64,000 bases of DNA, taken from contig CAMYJG010000001.1 of assembly GCA_947258695.1 (NCBI GenBank), forward strand, positions 62,001-126,000. The letters are read 5' to 3'. Position 1 is the first letter of the stretch. The number at the start of each line of letters is the position of its first letter. Both the position numbers and the translations under genes were made by a program. The notes under the pieces are model-generated. The model had not been told where the DNA came from, ran no database searches, and saw only the letters and a program-made list of their open reading frames with translations. Source of the stretch: an uncultured Ectothiorhodospiraceae bacterium (lineage in GTDB: Bacteria > Pseudomonadota > Gammaproteobacteria > UBA6429 > Thiohalophilaceae). This document shows positions 10,847 to 21,454 of this stretch, one piece after another.

Positions 10847-11356
10847 GTGTCACTATACTCAGTAGATAAATTAATCTCAGAAGCCCGGCGTATTGCTGCG
10901 GAATACCGTCGTACTACCGGAAAGCCACTGGGAATCAGTGCTGAAATAGCGCGTCATGATGCCTGCACATTGCTCGAGCTCGAACCGCACGAAGATGCGA
11001 CTGGTTATGATGCAATCGGTAAAAAGGGCGAAAGAGAGGGGATACGCTTTCAAATTAAAGGACGTGCTATATTTGATGAAAAAAAAGGCGGACAACGTCT
11101 GGGACAAATTAAAACTGAGCAGGATTGGGATAAGATCTTATTGGTTTTAATGGATGAAAATTTTGAAACTACCGAGATTTTCGAAGCTTCCCGAGAATCA
11201 ATACTAGAATCCATTGATGATGCAGCGAGTAGTAACAGACAAAAAAGAGGTATCATATCAGTCGCGAGATTCAGACGAATTGCTCACTTAGTTTGGAACA
11301 GTGATGAAGGTTTAATTGATGATGAAGTGTGGGATAATCAAGCCAGTCATCCTTAA
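10847..11356 (+). CDS. Conserved hypothetical protein
   Basis: GTG-start ORF of 169 aa with normal composition (SEARRIAAEYRRTTGKPLGISAEIARHDACTLLEL...). No family confidently recognised. Confidence 0.72.
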   Translation: MSLYSVDKLISEARRIAAEYRRTTGKPLGISAEIARHDACTLLELEPHEDATGYDAIGKKGEREGIRFQIKGRAIFDEKKGGQRLGQIKTEQDWDKILLVLMDENFETTEIFEASRESILESIDDAASSNRQKRGIISVARFRRIAHLVWNSDEGLIDDEVWDNQASHP

Positions 11357-11403
11357 TAACGACGAAATTCGTTATCTAATAAAATAATAAAAGAGTTTTT
11401 TCC

Positions 11404-13326
11404 TTGCAACAATCGGATATTTCCCATCTTCTCGGTGAAGACGGACCTTTTGCAAAATTGGTTCCGGGTTTTGCTGCGCGTGAACAACAGCAGGAAATGG
11501 CTGAACGTGTTGCAGAAGCAATTGAAAAAGGAAATCATTTAATTGCAGAAGCCGGAACAGGTACAGGTAAAACATTTGCTTATTTAGTGCCTGCTTTAAT
11601 GAGTCAGTCTAAAGTTTTAATATCTACTGGTACTAAAAATCTGCAAGATCAGCTTTTCCATAAAGATTTGCCAATAGTTAGTAAGGCGCTTGCTGTTCCA
11701 GCCACGGTTGCTTTGTTGAAAGGACGTGCAAATTATCTCTGTCTACATCGCCTCGATTTAGCTGAACATGAAGGCCGCTTCCGCACACCGGAAATGGCTA
11801 ACAATGTTATTAAGATCAGGGAATGGGCAGCACAAACCTCAAGCGGTGACATTGCTGAAATGTCTTCTATTTCGGAAGAAGACATGATCTGGTCAAGCGT
11901 GACTTCAACTTCTGATAATTGTCTGGGTTCAGATTGTGATTACTTTGAAAATTGTCATGTAATTGATGCGCGTAGACAAGCTCAAGCAGCTGATGTTGTC
12001 GTGATCAATCATCACTTATTATTTGCTGACATGATGTTACGTGAAGATGGATTTGCCGAGTTACTACCTCAGGCCGATGCCATTATTATTGATGAGGCTC
12101 ACCAGTTAGCTGAGGTTGCATCTTCATTCTTTGGAGAATCAATCAGTGGGAATCAGTTAATTGAGCTGGCTCGAGACAGTGAAGCTGAGTACCTGTCGGA
12201 GATAAATGAAGATCCTAATTTTATTCGTGTTGCATCCGTTCTTCAAACATTGACAAAAGATCTACGACTGTCATTTGGCATGGAACAACGACGTGCTGAC
12301 TGGCAAAGCATTTCAAGTGATAAAGAATTTAAAAAAGCGTTATTGGCAGTTTCTGAGCAATTAAAAGAATTAGAAAAACAATTATTACCATTAGCAGAGC
12401 GTAGTAAAAGTTTAGACAGCTGTTACGATCGCTGTGTTGAATTACGAGCACGCTTTACCCGTTTGTCGACGGATGTCCCGGAAGATCATGTCCACTGGTT
12501 TGAAACACATCGACGAAGTTTTACTTTTCATATAACACCATTTGATATTAGCGATATTTTCCATGCTCAAATGGAAACAATGAATGTTGTCTGGTTATTT
12601 ACTTCTGCAACATTAACAGTGGCAAATAATTTTGAACACTTTAAACAACGTTTAGGTATTGAAACTGATAATACTGCTATTTGGGACAGTCCATTTGATT
12701 ACAGTAAACAGGCAGTGATGTATGTTCCGGAGTCATTGCCTGATCCGACATCAGCTGATTACACCGAAGCCGTTGTTGACAAAGCATTACCTATTATTGA
12801 TGCATGCCAGGGTGGGGTATTTTTTCTATTTACCAGTCATAAAGCATTACAGCAAGCGGCAGACATATTAGAGGATGAACTCGAGGTACCGTTAATGGTA
12901 CAAGGTGATAAACCACGAGAGATATTGCTGAGTGAATTCCGATATCACGGCAATGCCGTGTTGCTTGGCACCAGTAGTTTTTGGGAAGGCGTGGATGTTC
13001 GGGGAGAAGCATTAACCTGCGTCATCATAGATAAATTGCCTTTTGCTTCGCCGGGCGATCCGGTGCTGAAAGCGAGAATAGACAATATGCGTAATAAAGG
13101 TGGAAACCCATTCATCGACTATCAATTACCCACAGCAGTGATCACTCTCAAGCAAGGGGCTGGTCGACTGATTCGTGATATTAATGATCGTGGAGTTTTG
13201 ATGATTTGCGATCCACGAATAATTACAAAATCCTATGGTAAGACGTTTATTGACAGTTTGCCGGCAATGATGAAAACGCGTAACGAAACAAAGGTACAAG
13301 GCTTTTTAAGATTAACCTCAGCTTAA
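11404..13326 (+). CDS. DinG/YoaA-family ATP-dependent DNA helicase
   Basis: Walker A 'AEAGTGTGKTFAYLVPAL', 'DEAH', Fe-S-like cysteines 'CLGSDCDYFENCHV', 'GTSSFWEGVDVRG', 'QGAGRLIRD'. TTG start. Confidence 0.93.
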   Translation: MQQSDISHLLGEDGPFAKLVPGFAAREQQQEMAERVAEAIEKGNHLIAEAGTGTGKTFAYLVPALMSQSKVLISTGTKNLQDQLFHKDLPIVSKALAVPATVALLKGRANYLCLHRLDLAEHEGRFRTPEMANNVIKIREWAAQTSSGDIAEMSSISEEDMIWSSVTSTSDNCLGSDCDYFENCHVIDARRQAQAADVVVINHHLLFADMMLREDGFAELLPQADAIIIDEAHQLAEVASSFFGESISGNQLIELARDSEAEYLSEINEDPNFIRVASVLQTLTKDLRLSFGMEQRRADWQSISSDKEFKKALLAVSEQLKELEKQLLPLAERSKSLDSCYDRCVELRARFTRLSTDVPEDHVHWFETHRRSFTFHITPFDISDIFHAQMETMNVVWLFTSATLTVANNFEHFKQRLGIETDNTAIWDSPFDYSKQAVMYVPESLPDPTSADYTEAVVDKALPIIDACQGGVFFLFTSHKALQQAADILEDELEVPLMVQGDKPREILLSEFRYHGNAVLLGTSSFWEGVDVRGEALTCVIIDKLPFASPGDPVLKARIDNMRNKGGNPFIDYQLPTAVITLKQGAGRLIRDINDRGVLMICDPRIITKSYGKTFIDSLPAMMKTRNETKVQGFLRLTSA

Positions 13327-13579
13327 ATAAGTCACTTCTTATAAAGCCAACAAAATGTCAACTTCATCACATTAATTGTTAAATCCTGTGACAATTTGTG
13401 ACATTTAGGCTATTCTTTAATGCACAGAAAATATAGCTACCCCCCATCTATATTTTTCAATAAAAATAATAAGTTGTTGAAATTATTGCGATTTTTGTGG
13501 AGTTTTACCACATACTAATTTGTTACCTTTAATGGTATCGACTGTTGTTAATTTCGTTTTTATTTTAAAAGGGATTCTC

Positions 13580-14092
13580 GTGGCTTATTTAACTCAATTT
13601 TCAAACAGCGTTCCAGTTATAAAATACCATATTGATCAGGTGCTTATGACAATAGGTCAGGATATTGATATGGATATCTGTGTTCCTGAAGAGGGCATTG
13701 CAGAAAATCACGCGCTAGTTGAAGCAATTAAACAGACTGATTCATACCGATTTATCATTAAGTCACGTGAAGATGAGACATTATTAGAGCTCAATGGTGA
13801 AACCGTTTCTCACGCCGAATTACAAGATGGCGATTGGCTGATTATTGGCGGAGTAGAATTTCAATTTACAGATGATGGTGTAAATACAATAGTAGAGGCG
13901 GATCTTGAAGATACAACAATTATAAACCTCGAAAAAGCAGAGACTAACGAAAACACCGGTTCAGAAGCATTACAATTAGTAAAAGAATTGAAGCAAGAAC
14001 TGGAGCATGGTTTAAAAGGCGAAGAAAAACCAATGAGCACTAAGGAATTTATCTCAAATAGTCGCCGTAGCCGCCCCAGACTGGTTTTTTAA
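13580..14092 (+). CDS. FHA-like domain protein
   Basis: 'IGQDIDMDICVPEEGIAENHALVEAI...LLELNGETVSHAELQDGDWLIIGGVEFQF' resembles an FHA fold. GTG at 13580 preferred over the ORF-track start at 13520. Confidence 0.6.
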   Translation: MAYLTQFSNSVPVIKYHIDQVLMTIGQDIDMDICVPEEGIAENHALVEAIKQTDSYRFIIKSREDETLLELNGETVSHAELQDGDWLIIGGVEFQFTDDGVNTIVEADLEDTTIINLEKAETNENTGSEALQLVKELKQELEHGLKGEEKPMSTKEFISNSRRSRPRLVF

Positions 14093-14190
14093 GCAATATA
14101 AATCCCCAAACGAATAAATCTTAGTTAATCTACTAGCAGTGCGAAGTTGCACTGTGTATGCTATGGTTTTTTTATAACATAGCGTCATTC

Positions 14191-14871
14191 ATGAAAATTC
14201 TGGCAATTGATACCGCAACTGAAGCCTGTTCCGCTGCTTTATTACTGAATAATAGCCATGAAGAAATCTTCGAGATAATACCCAGGCAGCATACCGATCG
14301 TATCTTGCCAATGATCGATCAATTACTCAATAAAGCAAATATTTCCTTGTCTCAACTCGATGCCGTTGCCTTTAACTGCGGTCCAGGTTCATTTACGGGC
14401 GTTCGTGTTGCTACCAGTGTCGCCCAGGGGCTGGCTTTTAGTTGTAATTTACCTGTAATCCCTGTTTCCAGTCTTGCGGCGCTTGCTCAATTAGCTTATA
14501 GGGAACAAAATAAAGAAAAAGTGCTGAGTGCAATTGATGCGCGGATGAATGAAGTGTACTGGGGTTGTTATCACTTAGAATCGGGCATTATGAAAATGGT
14601 AAGCGGAGAAAAAGTCACTCCAGTTTCAGGTGTTATTACAAAAGGTGACTGGCATTGCCTGGGTAGTGGTTGGGACACATATGAATCTGAACTTAAGCAA
14701 TCTAATCAGGTCAATATAACCAGCTCATCATTAAGCTGTTTTCCACATGCACTTGATATTGCTGTTCTTGCAGAAGACTTGTATGAAAATAAAAAAATGG
14801 TAAGTGCTGAAAACGCAATTCCGTCTTATATAAGAGATGAAGTCACCTGGAAAAAAATAAGTGAGCAATAA
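14191..14871 (+). CDS. tsaB: tRNA threonylcarbamoyladenosine biosynthesis protein TsaB
   Basis: 'MKILAIDTATEACSAALLL', 'FNCGPGSFTGVRVATSVAQGLAF'. Start refined to 14191. Confidence 0.93.
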   Translation: MKILAIDTATEACSAALLLNNSHEEIFEIIPRQHTDRILPMIDQLLNKANISLSQLDAVAFNCGPGSFTGVRVATSVAQGLAFSCNLPVIPVSSLAALAQLAYREQNKEKVLSAIDARMNEVYWGCYHLESGIMKMVSGEKVTPVSGVITKGDWHCLGSGWDTYESELKQSNQVNITSSSLSCFPHALDIAVLAEDLYENKKMVSAENAIPSYIRDEVTWKKISEQ

Positions 14872-14942
14872 AAATTTATTAGCTAAATTTTCGTTGTAAT
14901 TAATTTAGTTACAATAATAAAGGTAGCAGGTAGGAGAACAAC

Positions 14943-15446
14943 ATGTTTAAGTGGCTAGGTATATTATTTTTAATTCCTATTATTTCTGTTTCAGCAGAAA
15001 CTCAGAAAACTGAAAAAGATATTAAACCGCAAGTAGTCAATCCGTTTATCTATGACAGAACGGTTAAAGGTGATATGCGAGAAGTCTATAAAAGAATTTT
15101 CACTGCCCTGGAAAATAATGGTTATTTTGTTACCTTTGAACTTAATCTGGGTAAAAATTTATCTCATTTCGCAAAACGTTGGGGAAAAGATTACAATAAG
15201 AATAAATTAGAAAGTATACGCAGCATGATTTTCTGTAATGGATCATACGCAAACCAACTTAGCAATATTGATCCAAGTTTATTAGCTTTATGTCCACTAC
15301 GGATTACTCTCTATACTAAAAATAAAGAAACGCATATCTTATTTGTTCGTCCAGGAAAAGTGGCTGGTAGAAGTAAAGCGCAAAAACTGGCTAAAGAACT
15401 CGAAGATGATGTGATTCGCACCATAGAAGTGGCAATTACCAGCTAG
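14943..15446 (+). CDS. DUF302-like secreted protein
   Basis: Signal peptide; 'GDMREVYKRIFTALENNGYFVTFELNLGKNL' and 'LLALCPLRITLYTKNKETHILFVRP'. Confidence 0.6.
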   Translation: MFKWLGILFLIPIISVSAETQKTEKDIKPQVVNPFIYDRTVKGDMREVYKRIFTALENNGYFVTFELNLGKNLSHFAKRWGKDYNKNKLESIRSMIFCNGSYANQLSNIDPSLLALCPLRITLYTKNKETHILFVRPGKVAGRSKAQKLAKELEDDVIRTIEVAITS

Positions 15447-15475
15447 AATAAGTTAAACAGAGTTTAAACAGATTT

Positions 15476-16990
15476 CTACAGGTTAAATGACGGTAACTCA
15501 AAATTATAATATTTATTATTATAGCGCCTGTTTTTAATTACCCTAATAAGCTTGTTTGCTGTCACGCTTATATCTTCTAATACCGTTTTATCTTTAGCGT
15601 ATAAAATTTTAGAGATATTATGAAGCAGGGTAGTAAACTCTGAATCAGTATTATATTTTTCTGACCAAAATATTTTCCATTGCGTCAGGCTGATATTATC
15701 CGGCCAGCCTTCGGCTTTAGACAGCGAATTAATCGCCTGCCTGATTGTGTGTGTGTTTAACTCACCTTGTAGTATTTTAATCGCATTTTTTCTTTGTTGC
15801 CTGCAATAATTATCTTGCTGCCATAATTTATAAAGTTTATTTGATATTAAAACGACTAATAAAATTCCGATAATATAGAGTATCAGTTGTATAAATAAGT
15901 TGGCTGCGAATACATGTTGTTGGGCTAATTGAATTTTGATGATTTTCCCGGTTTCGGGTTCAAAATATTGTGTTTGTATTCCAGGCAGTGAGACATAGCC
16001 GCTACGTAATGTTTTAAGCGGAATTGAGTGTGTTACTGTGCTTATTAAATCTTCAGATGATATTATTTTTTCACGGTTAGAATTTATCGGGAATATCTTA
16101 ATGTCTTCATTTGATTTTACCTGTCTTAATACAGGTGGTAATCGGTAAGGGTTGCTTAGATTCCCAACAAGTTGTAATTGCCAGTAAATAACCGATCCGG
16201 TTCTAATTAATGTTTTTTTCGAAAGTTGGCTATGTATTGAAATTTTTCCTACGGGTATCGTTGGTGGTAAATAAGAAGGCAGATTTTTTATTCGAACTTG
16301 TTGTGCAGGTATATAGTATTTCTTTCGTAAAACGCCACTCACTGAGTATTCTATTGGCGGTAAGCTGATAGACTGGCTTTCTTTATTCAACGCAGAAAGC
16401 ACCCAGCCAGTTGTTAAGAGGTAGCGGCCATCATTCTGTTTTATTCGCTTAAATTTTAGCGCGTTACTTTCAAATCCAGCTATCTTCTCGCTCTCATTTA
16501 TAGTCAGTCGAGATGATGAATGCTTAGAGTAAAGTGAAAACTGAAGAATAAATTGTTGCCTGGTATATGGTGTTTTGTCTGAGATTAATACCTCAGGAAC
16601 TGTGGCTGATGTACCAGAATTTATTTTTAAAACATTCTCCTTGCTTATATATTTATTCAACTGCAATGCTGGAATCTTTAAGTTACCAGTTCGGCGAGGA
16701 TATATTTTTAAGTTAAGAACCTGGATTGACTGATTAGGCCAGCGCGTATCAGTAGTACCATCAGTTGAATACTCGGTTTCAACCCCAAAATCTTTATAAA
16801 GTGGGCTAAGGTTAATTTTGCTCAGTTTATGCTTTATATCAATCGCGTATACTTCTACACGAACAGGGCGACCAATTTCACTTTCTGTTTTATCTGTAAT
16901 TAATACTAATTGTGGTGAGGGAAAACAAAGACTACTGAATAGAGTAATAAATACTAATATGTAGCATTTATAATATATTAACTTTACCAT
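15476..16990 (-). CDS. BatD-like protein
   Basis: Last gene of a moxR-DUF58-batAB operon; N-terminal signal, beta-rich BatD-like region, C-terminal TM. Confidence 0.78.
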   Translation of the reverse strand: MVKLIYYKCYILVFITLFSSLCFPSPQLVLITDKTESEIGRPVRVEVYAIDIKHKLSKINLSPLYKDFGVETEYSTDGTTDTRWPNQSIQVLNLKIYPRRTGNLKIPALQLNKYISKENVLKINSGTSATVPEVLISDKTPYTRQQFILQFSLYSKHSSSRLTINESEKIAGFESNALKFKRIKQNDGRYLLTTGWVLSALNKESQSISLPPIEYSVSGVLRKKYYIPAQQVRIKNLPSYLPPTIPVGKISIHSQLSKKTLIRTGSVIYWQLQLVGNLSNPYRLPPVLRQVKSNEDIKIFPINSNREKIISSEDLISTVTHSIPLKTLRSGYVSLPGIQTQYFEPETGKIIKIQLAQQHVFAANLFIQLILYIIGILLVVLISNKLYKLWQQDNYCRQQRKNAIKILQGELNTHTIRQAINSLSKAEGWPDNISLTQWKIFWSEKYNTDSEFTTLLHNISKILYAKDKTVLEDISVTANKLIRVIKNRRYNNKYYNFELPSFNL

Positions 16991-18870
16991 GGGTTAACTC
17001 CTGGAATAGTATGGGGAGTTTCAACCGGGGCAGGGAAACCTTGTTCCATTTCAAACACCCGTTTCCATAATAAATGTTGAGAGTCTGACAATATATCGAT
17101 TTGCTGTGCTGCTTGTATCGCATCAGTACTATAATTATCTGATAAGGCTACAGAATCAGTTAGTTTACTGCTTTCGGCAAGCTTAATATTATTTAAGCCG
17201 GATCGAAGGAGTTTCTCTATTGTGGACTTAGAAAGATCAGGGAGTTCGGGCAACGGGATGGTTTGTTCGAGTTTGTTGGTACCTTCACCGATTGATATCG
17301 AGGTGTTTTCGCCGACTTCAGTTCCAGCCTCAACGTTAGCTGTTCTTGGTCCACTACCTTGCCTGAAAGCAGTTAATATATTTTCTTTTTCACGTTGTCG
17401 AAGTTCTATGTTTTTCTTCAACACTTGGCTAATATTTATATTATACAGGCTGGCAGCATGTTCTGGCTGATAAATTAAAACATCTTGATAGGTAGATATA
17501 GCAGCTGAGAAATCACCTGTTCGAAAATGTGAATTTGCCAGGTTATATAAGGCGCTAACTCGTTGATGATCTGTTTCTGCATTTAAGATAGCGCGGGTAT
17601 AAAACGACTTTGCTTTATCATAATCTCCTAACTTATAAAAACTCGTTGCCTGGCCAAAATAACCCGTATAGCCGCTAACATTTTTATAATATTTTGCAGC
17701 CTGTTTGAAGTTTTTCTTGTTATATGATGTATAGGCCCGATTTTCGTTATTGGTCAATAATTCTATTGCCATTACATCAGTAATAGGTGTGCCGACCAAA
17801 ACACATAATATGCCAATAGTTAGTATTGGTTTAGGTAGCCTGATTTTATACGGGGTTAAGGCTAGTGAGAATAAAATCATTGCCGGTAATAAGAAATAGA
17901 TAAAAAGTTCACGCCATAGAATGGATTGTTGGCCTGAAATATCGGTTACAGAATTATATCTGGCTATACCATTGCTATAGAGGGACTTCCACTCAGTATC
18001 ATCATCGTATACTGGGCTGTATTTGCCGTTATACTGCTTTGCAAGTTTTATCATGTTATCTTGTTGTAAGCGGCTGATTACAGGCTGGCTGTTCAAGGTT
18101 AACCATTTACTATTATCCAGCAGCATTGCGTCGCCTTCCTCTGTACCAACACCAAGAATATAAAGTGGAATATTATTTTGTGTTAAGCCGTCGAGTTGCG
18201 AGTAGTCCTGCTGCTTTACTGATGATGAGCTCTCGCCATCTGAAATCAGCACTATCGTAGATTGTCCTTTATACTGTAATAATTCTTTTTTAGCTAATAA
18301 AATCGCATCAACAGGGTTACTTCCCAGCGTTGGTAACGTTAATTGGTCCAGCATATCAATGTATTTTATTAATACCTTATGATCACTTGTTAACGGTACA
18401 TATAAATGAGCGCGCGCTGAAAAAACGGTAATACCAACCCGGTGATTTCTCGCTTTTTCCAACAGTTCATTGATTTCAATTTTTGCTCGCTGGATGCGGT
18501 CAGGGACAGTATCTGCTGTTTTCATGGAGCGAGATAAATCAACAACTAGCATAATATTAGCCCCAAGAATTTTCTCGTTATTAAAATTACTCACAGCAAT
18601 TCTTGGTCCAGCCAGTGCCACTGCTAAACATAACCAGGCTAATAGATAAGCAAAATTTTTGCTGAATATATAATGGACTATTGTCTTGCCTGTAATGGAA
18701 TATTGTATAGGATAGATAATCCAGCGATGTAAATTATTATCCGCGAAGGCAGACAAGCTTTTCTTATACATCAGGTTGCGAGCGACAAGAATAAAAACAG
18801 GCTGCAAGGCGATAAGTAACCATAAAGGTTCACGCCAGTGAATATTATTAAAATTTAACACTTCAATCAC
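16984..18870 (-). CDS. VWA-domain and TPR protein (BatB/BatC-like fusion)
   Basis: VWA MIDAS 'MLVVDLSRSMKT..', 'LISDGESSS'; TPR 'LYNLANSHFRTGDFSAAISTYQDVLIYQPEHAASLYNI'. Confidence 0.88.
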   Translation of the reverse strand: MIEVLNFNNIHWREPLWLLIALQPVFILVARNLMYKKSLSAFADNNLHRWIIYPIQYSITGKTIVHYIFSKNFAYLLAWLCLAVALAGPRIAVSNFNNEKILGANIMLVVDLSRSMKTADTVPDRIQRAKIEINELLEKARNHRVGITVFSARAHLYVPLTSDHKVLIKYIDMLDQLTLPTLGSNPVDAILLAKKELLQYKGQSTIVLISDGESSSSVKQQDYSQLDGLTQNNIPLYILGVGTEEGDAMLLDNSKWLTLNSQPVISRLQQDNMIKLAKQYNGKYSPVYDDDTEWKSLYSNGIARYNSVTDISGQQSILWRELFIYFLLPAMILFSLALTPYKIRLPKPILTIGILCVLVGTPITDVMAIELLTNNENRAYTSYNKKNFKQAAKYYKNVSGYTGYFGQATSFYKLGDYDKAKSFYTRAILNAETDHQRVSALYNLANSHFRTGDFSAAISTYQDVLIYQPEHAASLYNINISQVLKKNIELRQREKENILTAFRQGSGPRTANVEAGTEVGENTSISIGEGTNKLEQTIPLPELPDLSKSTIEKLLRSGLNNIKLAESSKLTDSVALSDNYSTDAIQAAQQIDILSDSQHLLWKRVFEMEQGFPAPVETPHTIPGVNPW

Positions 18871-19960
18871 TGGAATTACCTCGCTTATGCAAGGTTAACG
18901 GAATCAGGCTAACTAATTGAGAAAGAGTGAACAGGGTAAATGCTATAATAACAAACCAGTAATAAAGTGATTCTCGATAATAGATCGGTTTTATTATTCG
19001 TGTGTTAGTTTCATGACTATTGATGGCTTCGATAGCTTTTTCTAATGCGTCTGGACTGCCGGCCTGGTAGTTATTAGCACCTGTGATACTCGCTATTTGT
19101 GTTAGTAAATTGAGGTTAACAGGTGAATAAATTAAGCCACCCTGGCGTTTTTCATCTGCTGCAATATTACTTGCCCCAATGGCAATAGTATAAAGGGGCA
19201 AGCCTTGTTCTTTAGCAAGTTGGGCAGCAATAGCAGGATCAATTTTACCCGTTGGTTGGTCTGCATCAGTCAATAAAACAAGTATTCGCTTACGCTTATT
19301 ACTTTGGCTATTATTAAATTCCTGTTTTGCATGCTTGACGGCCAATGCAACTGCATCACCGATAGCATTAAATCGACCAGCCATAGTAGCCTCGACACGT
19401 GTTAGCATCTTTCGAAGTAAGTGTTGATCGGCAGTCATAGGCACTAAAGTATATGCAGTATCGCCAAACACAATAAGACTCATTCTTTCACCTTTTAACT
19501 GCTGAATAAATTTATCAAGTACCGTTTTCAGCAAGCTCATGCGGTCGATACGTTCTCCGTTAAGAATGTAATCACGTAATATCATTGATACCGAGGTATC
19601 GACTATAAAAGTAATGTCGCGTTCTTTTGGTGGATCAGGTAATCGTTTTCCAATTTTGACGGGCTGGGCTAACGCGATAGTGAGTAATATGAAAATAATA
19701 CTGTATAAGATATGAGGTCTTTTATTTTTTTTGATGGCGTGTATATTTGTACTTGATAACAAATGTACCAGTGGGTGATATAGTGTGAGTTTATTGCCTG
19801 ATGTTTTTGATAAATCAGCGCTCTTATCTTTAATTAACAGGGTGTTTTTAAGTAGTGGCAGTATAAATATCAACAATAGGTAAGCCGGGATTAGCCATAA
19901 CCATACCGCTTTAGTTAATTCATAATCAGACCAACTAATCACTTTAATTACCCTGGCCAA
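18863..19960 (-). CDS. VWA-domain protein (BatA-like)
   Basis: 'DITFIVDTSVSMILRDYI', 'ILVLLTDADQPTGKIDPAIAAQLAKEQGLPLYTIAIG'. Confidence 0.88.
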   Translation of the reverse strand: MARVIKVISWSDYELTKAVWLWLIPAYLLLIFILPLLKNTLLIKDKSADLSKTSGNKLTLYHPLVHLLSSTNIHAIKKNKRPHILYSIIFILLTIALAQPVKIGKRLPDPPKERDITFIVDTSVSMILRDYILNGERIDRMSLLKTVLDKFIQQLKGERMSLIVFGDTAYTLVPMTADQHLLRKMLTRVEATMAGRFNAIGDAVALAVKHAKQEFNNSQSNKRKRILVLLTDADQPTGKIDPAIAAQLAKEQGLPLYTIAIGASNIAADEKRQGGLIYSPVNLNLLTQIASITGANNYQAGSPDALEKAIEAINSHETNTRIIKPIYYRESLYYWFVIIAFTLFTLSQLVSLIPLTLHKRGNSSD

Positions 19961-20412
19961 CTTTTTAGCCAGTACAAGGCTTCATCTAAAATCGGCTTTA
20001 TTTCACAATCAGTATGTTTTTTATAACGTATATCCGAGAGCTGATTTGTGAATAACTTCCATCGTTGTATGTTTTTTGGATTGTGTGTCAGAGCTACTGG
20101 CAACTGAGTATTGTTATCTATCTGTTTGAGGTTTAGAGCTTGTTTTAAATAACCAGTAAACCGGTAAATTGTATTTCGAGTATGTTCTTCATTATTACCA
20201 AGAGATTTTCGTAGCCGCTTAATATTTCGTATATTCCTGCTTTTCACAGAATAAAACGTTTTCCAGTAAAAATAAAAAAATAGGGCGGATAATAATATTA
20301 CGGAAATAATAATCAAACTAAATTCAATCGTAGACAAACCAGGAGCGGGTGGAGGCTGGATATCATATATGCCATCTATTTTTTCAGGTAATGTAAAAAT
20401 ATTTTCACTCAT
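19948..20412 (-). CDS. DUF4381-like membrane protein
   Basis: Single-TM protein with 'DIQPPPAPG..' N-terminus, between the DUF58 and batA genes. Confidence 0.75.
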   Translation of the reverse strand: MSENIFTLPEKIDGIYDIQPPPAPGLSTIEFSLIIISVILLSALFFYFYWKTFYSVKSRNIRNIKRLRKSLGNNEEHTRNTIYRFTGYLKQALNLKQIDNNTQLPVALTHNPKNIQRWKLFTNQLSDIRYKKHTDCEIKPILDEALYWLKSWPG

Positions 20413-20414
20413 AG

Positions 20415-21410
20415 TTAGAATAAAATTTCATTATCAAGATTTTTGCTGGATGTTAGAATCTCCTGGTAGGAAATAGCAAGGTTGTCAAACAATTCTTTTA
20501 AGGATGAAAAATGGTTATCTACAGCTGATTGGTAGAAATCTTGTTCGGTTTTCGAATGAGAATCAAACGAAATACTGTTATTCGTGTTTGCTTGCTTAAA
20601 ATTAACAGTTCCAATGTCCGGTATTCTAATTTCAGCCATATCAGTGATCTGGATAGCATGAACCTGATGGGTACTGGCAAGTTCTAATAATACAGGTCGA
20701 CTATCATCAGTCAGGTCACTAAAATCACTAATCAAGTAGATATATGAACCTATTTTATTTGTTAATACTTCTTTAATTGTTTTAATAATATCAGCAAAAT
20801 TATATTCAGTAGCCATTGGCATCTCATGTGCTGGCTTGGCTGGCAGAGATGCTTTTTTTATAAAATTAAAAATAGCATGTTTGTTTTGCGATTCAGCAAA
20901 CCAGTTTAATTCAGTATCAAGAATTAGACCGCCTACTGACAGGTTATTTTGTTGAGCTTTAAACGCGGTAGTTGCTGCAGCTCGTACGGCCTGCGTTACT
21001 TTTAAATGTTGTTGTGTTCCAAAACGCATTGATAATCTGCGATCGATGACAATAAATACACTAGGTTGACGTTCTTCCCTGAAGACTTTCATATAATGCT
21101 TGCCGGTACGTGCGGTAAGCTGCCAGTTCATATAACGCGGATCATCTCCTTCTATATAATGACGACTCTCTTCATAATCTAAACCATAACCACGATATAT
21201 AGAACGCGTATCACCGATACGGCGATGTGAAATATCATACTTATGTGAATATATTTGTTTTATATTTTGTACTCGGAAAAACAAATCCATTATTTCATCA
21301 TCTGATAATAACGGACGCTTGCTTGGTTGCTTTGATATTTTATTCAGTAAATATTTAAGCGGTAATATTTTTGCTATAACAGGAGATAGTTTTTGTAAAA
21401 ATATATCCAT
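20415..21410 (-). CDS. DUF58 domain protein
   Basis: 'GLDYEESRHYIEGDDPRYMNWQLTARTGKHYMKVFREERQPSVFIVIDRRLSM'. Confidence 0.9.
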   Translation of the reverse strand: MDIFLQKLSPVIAKILPLKYLLNKISKQPSKRPLLSDDEIMDLFFRVQNIKQIYSHKYDISHRRIGDTRSIYRGYGLDYEESRHYIEGDDPRYMNWQLTARTGKHYMKVFREERQPSVFIVIDRRLSMRFGTQQHLKVTQAVRAAATTAFKAQQNNLSVGGLILDTELNWFAESQNKHAIFNFIKKASLPAKPAHEMPMATEYNFADIIKTIKEVLTNKIGSYIYLISDFSDLTDDSRPVLLELASTHQVHAIQITDMAEIRIPDIGTVNFKQANTNNSISFDSHSKTEQDFYQSAVDNHFSSLKELFDNLAISYQEILTSSKNLDNEILF

Positions 21411-21454
21411 AATGACATTTAGCCGTTATTTTAATTATCTAGAATTATAATTAT

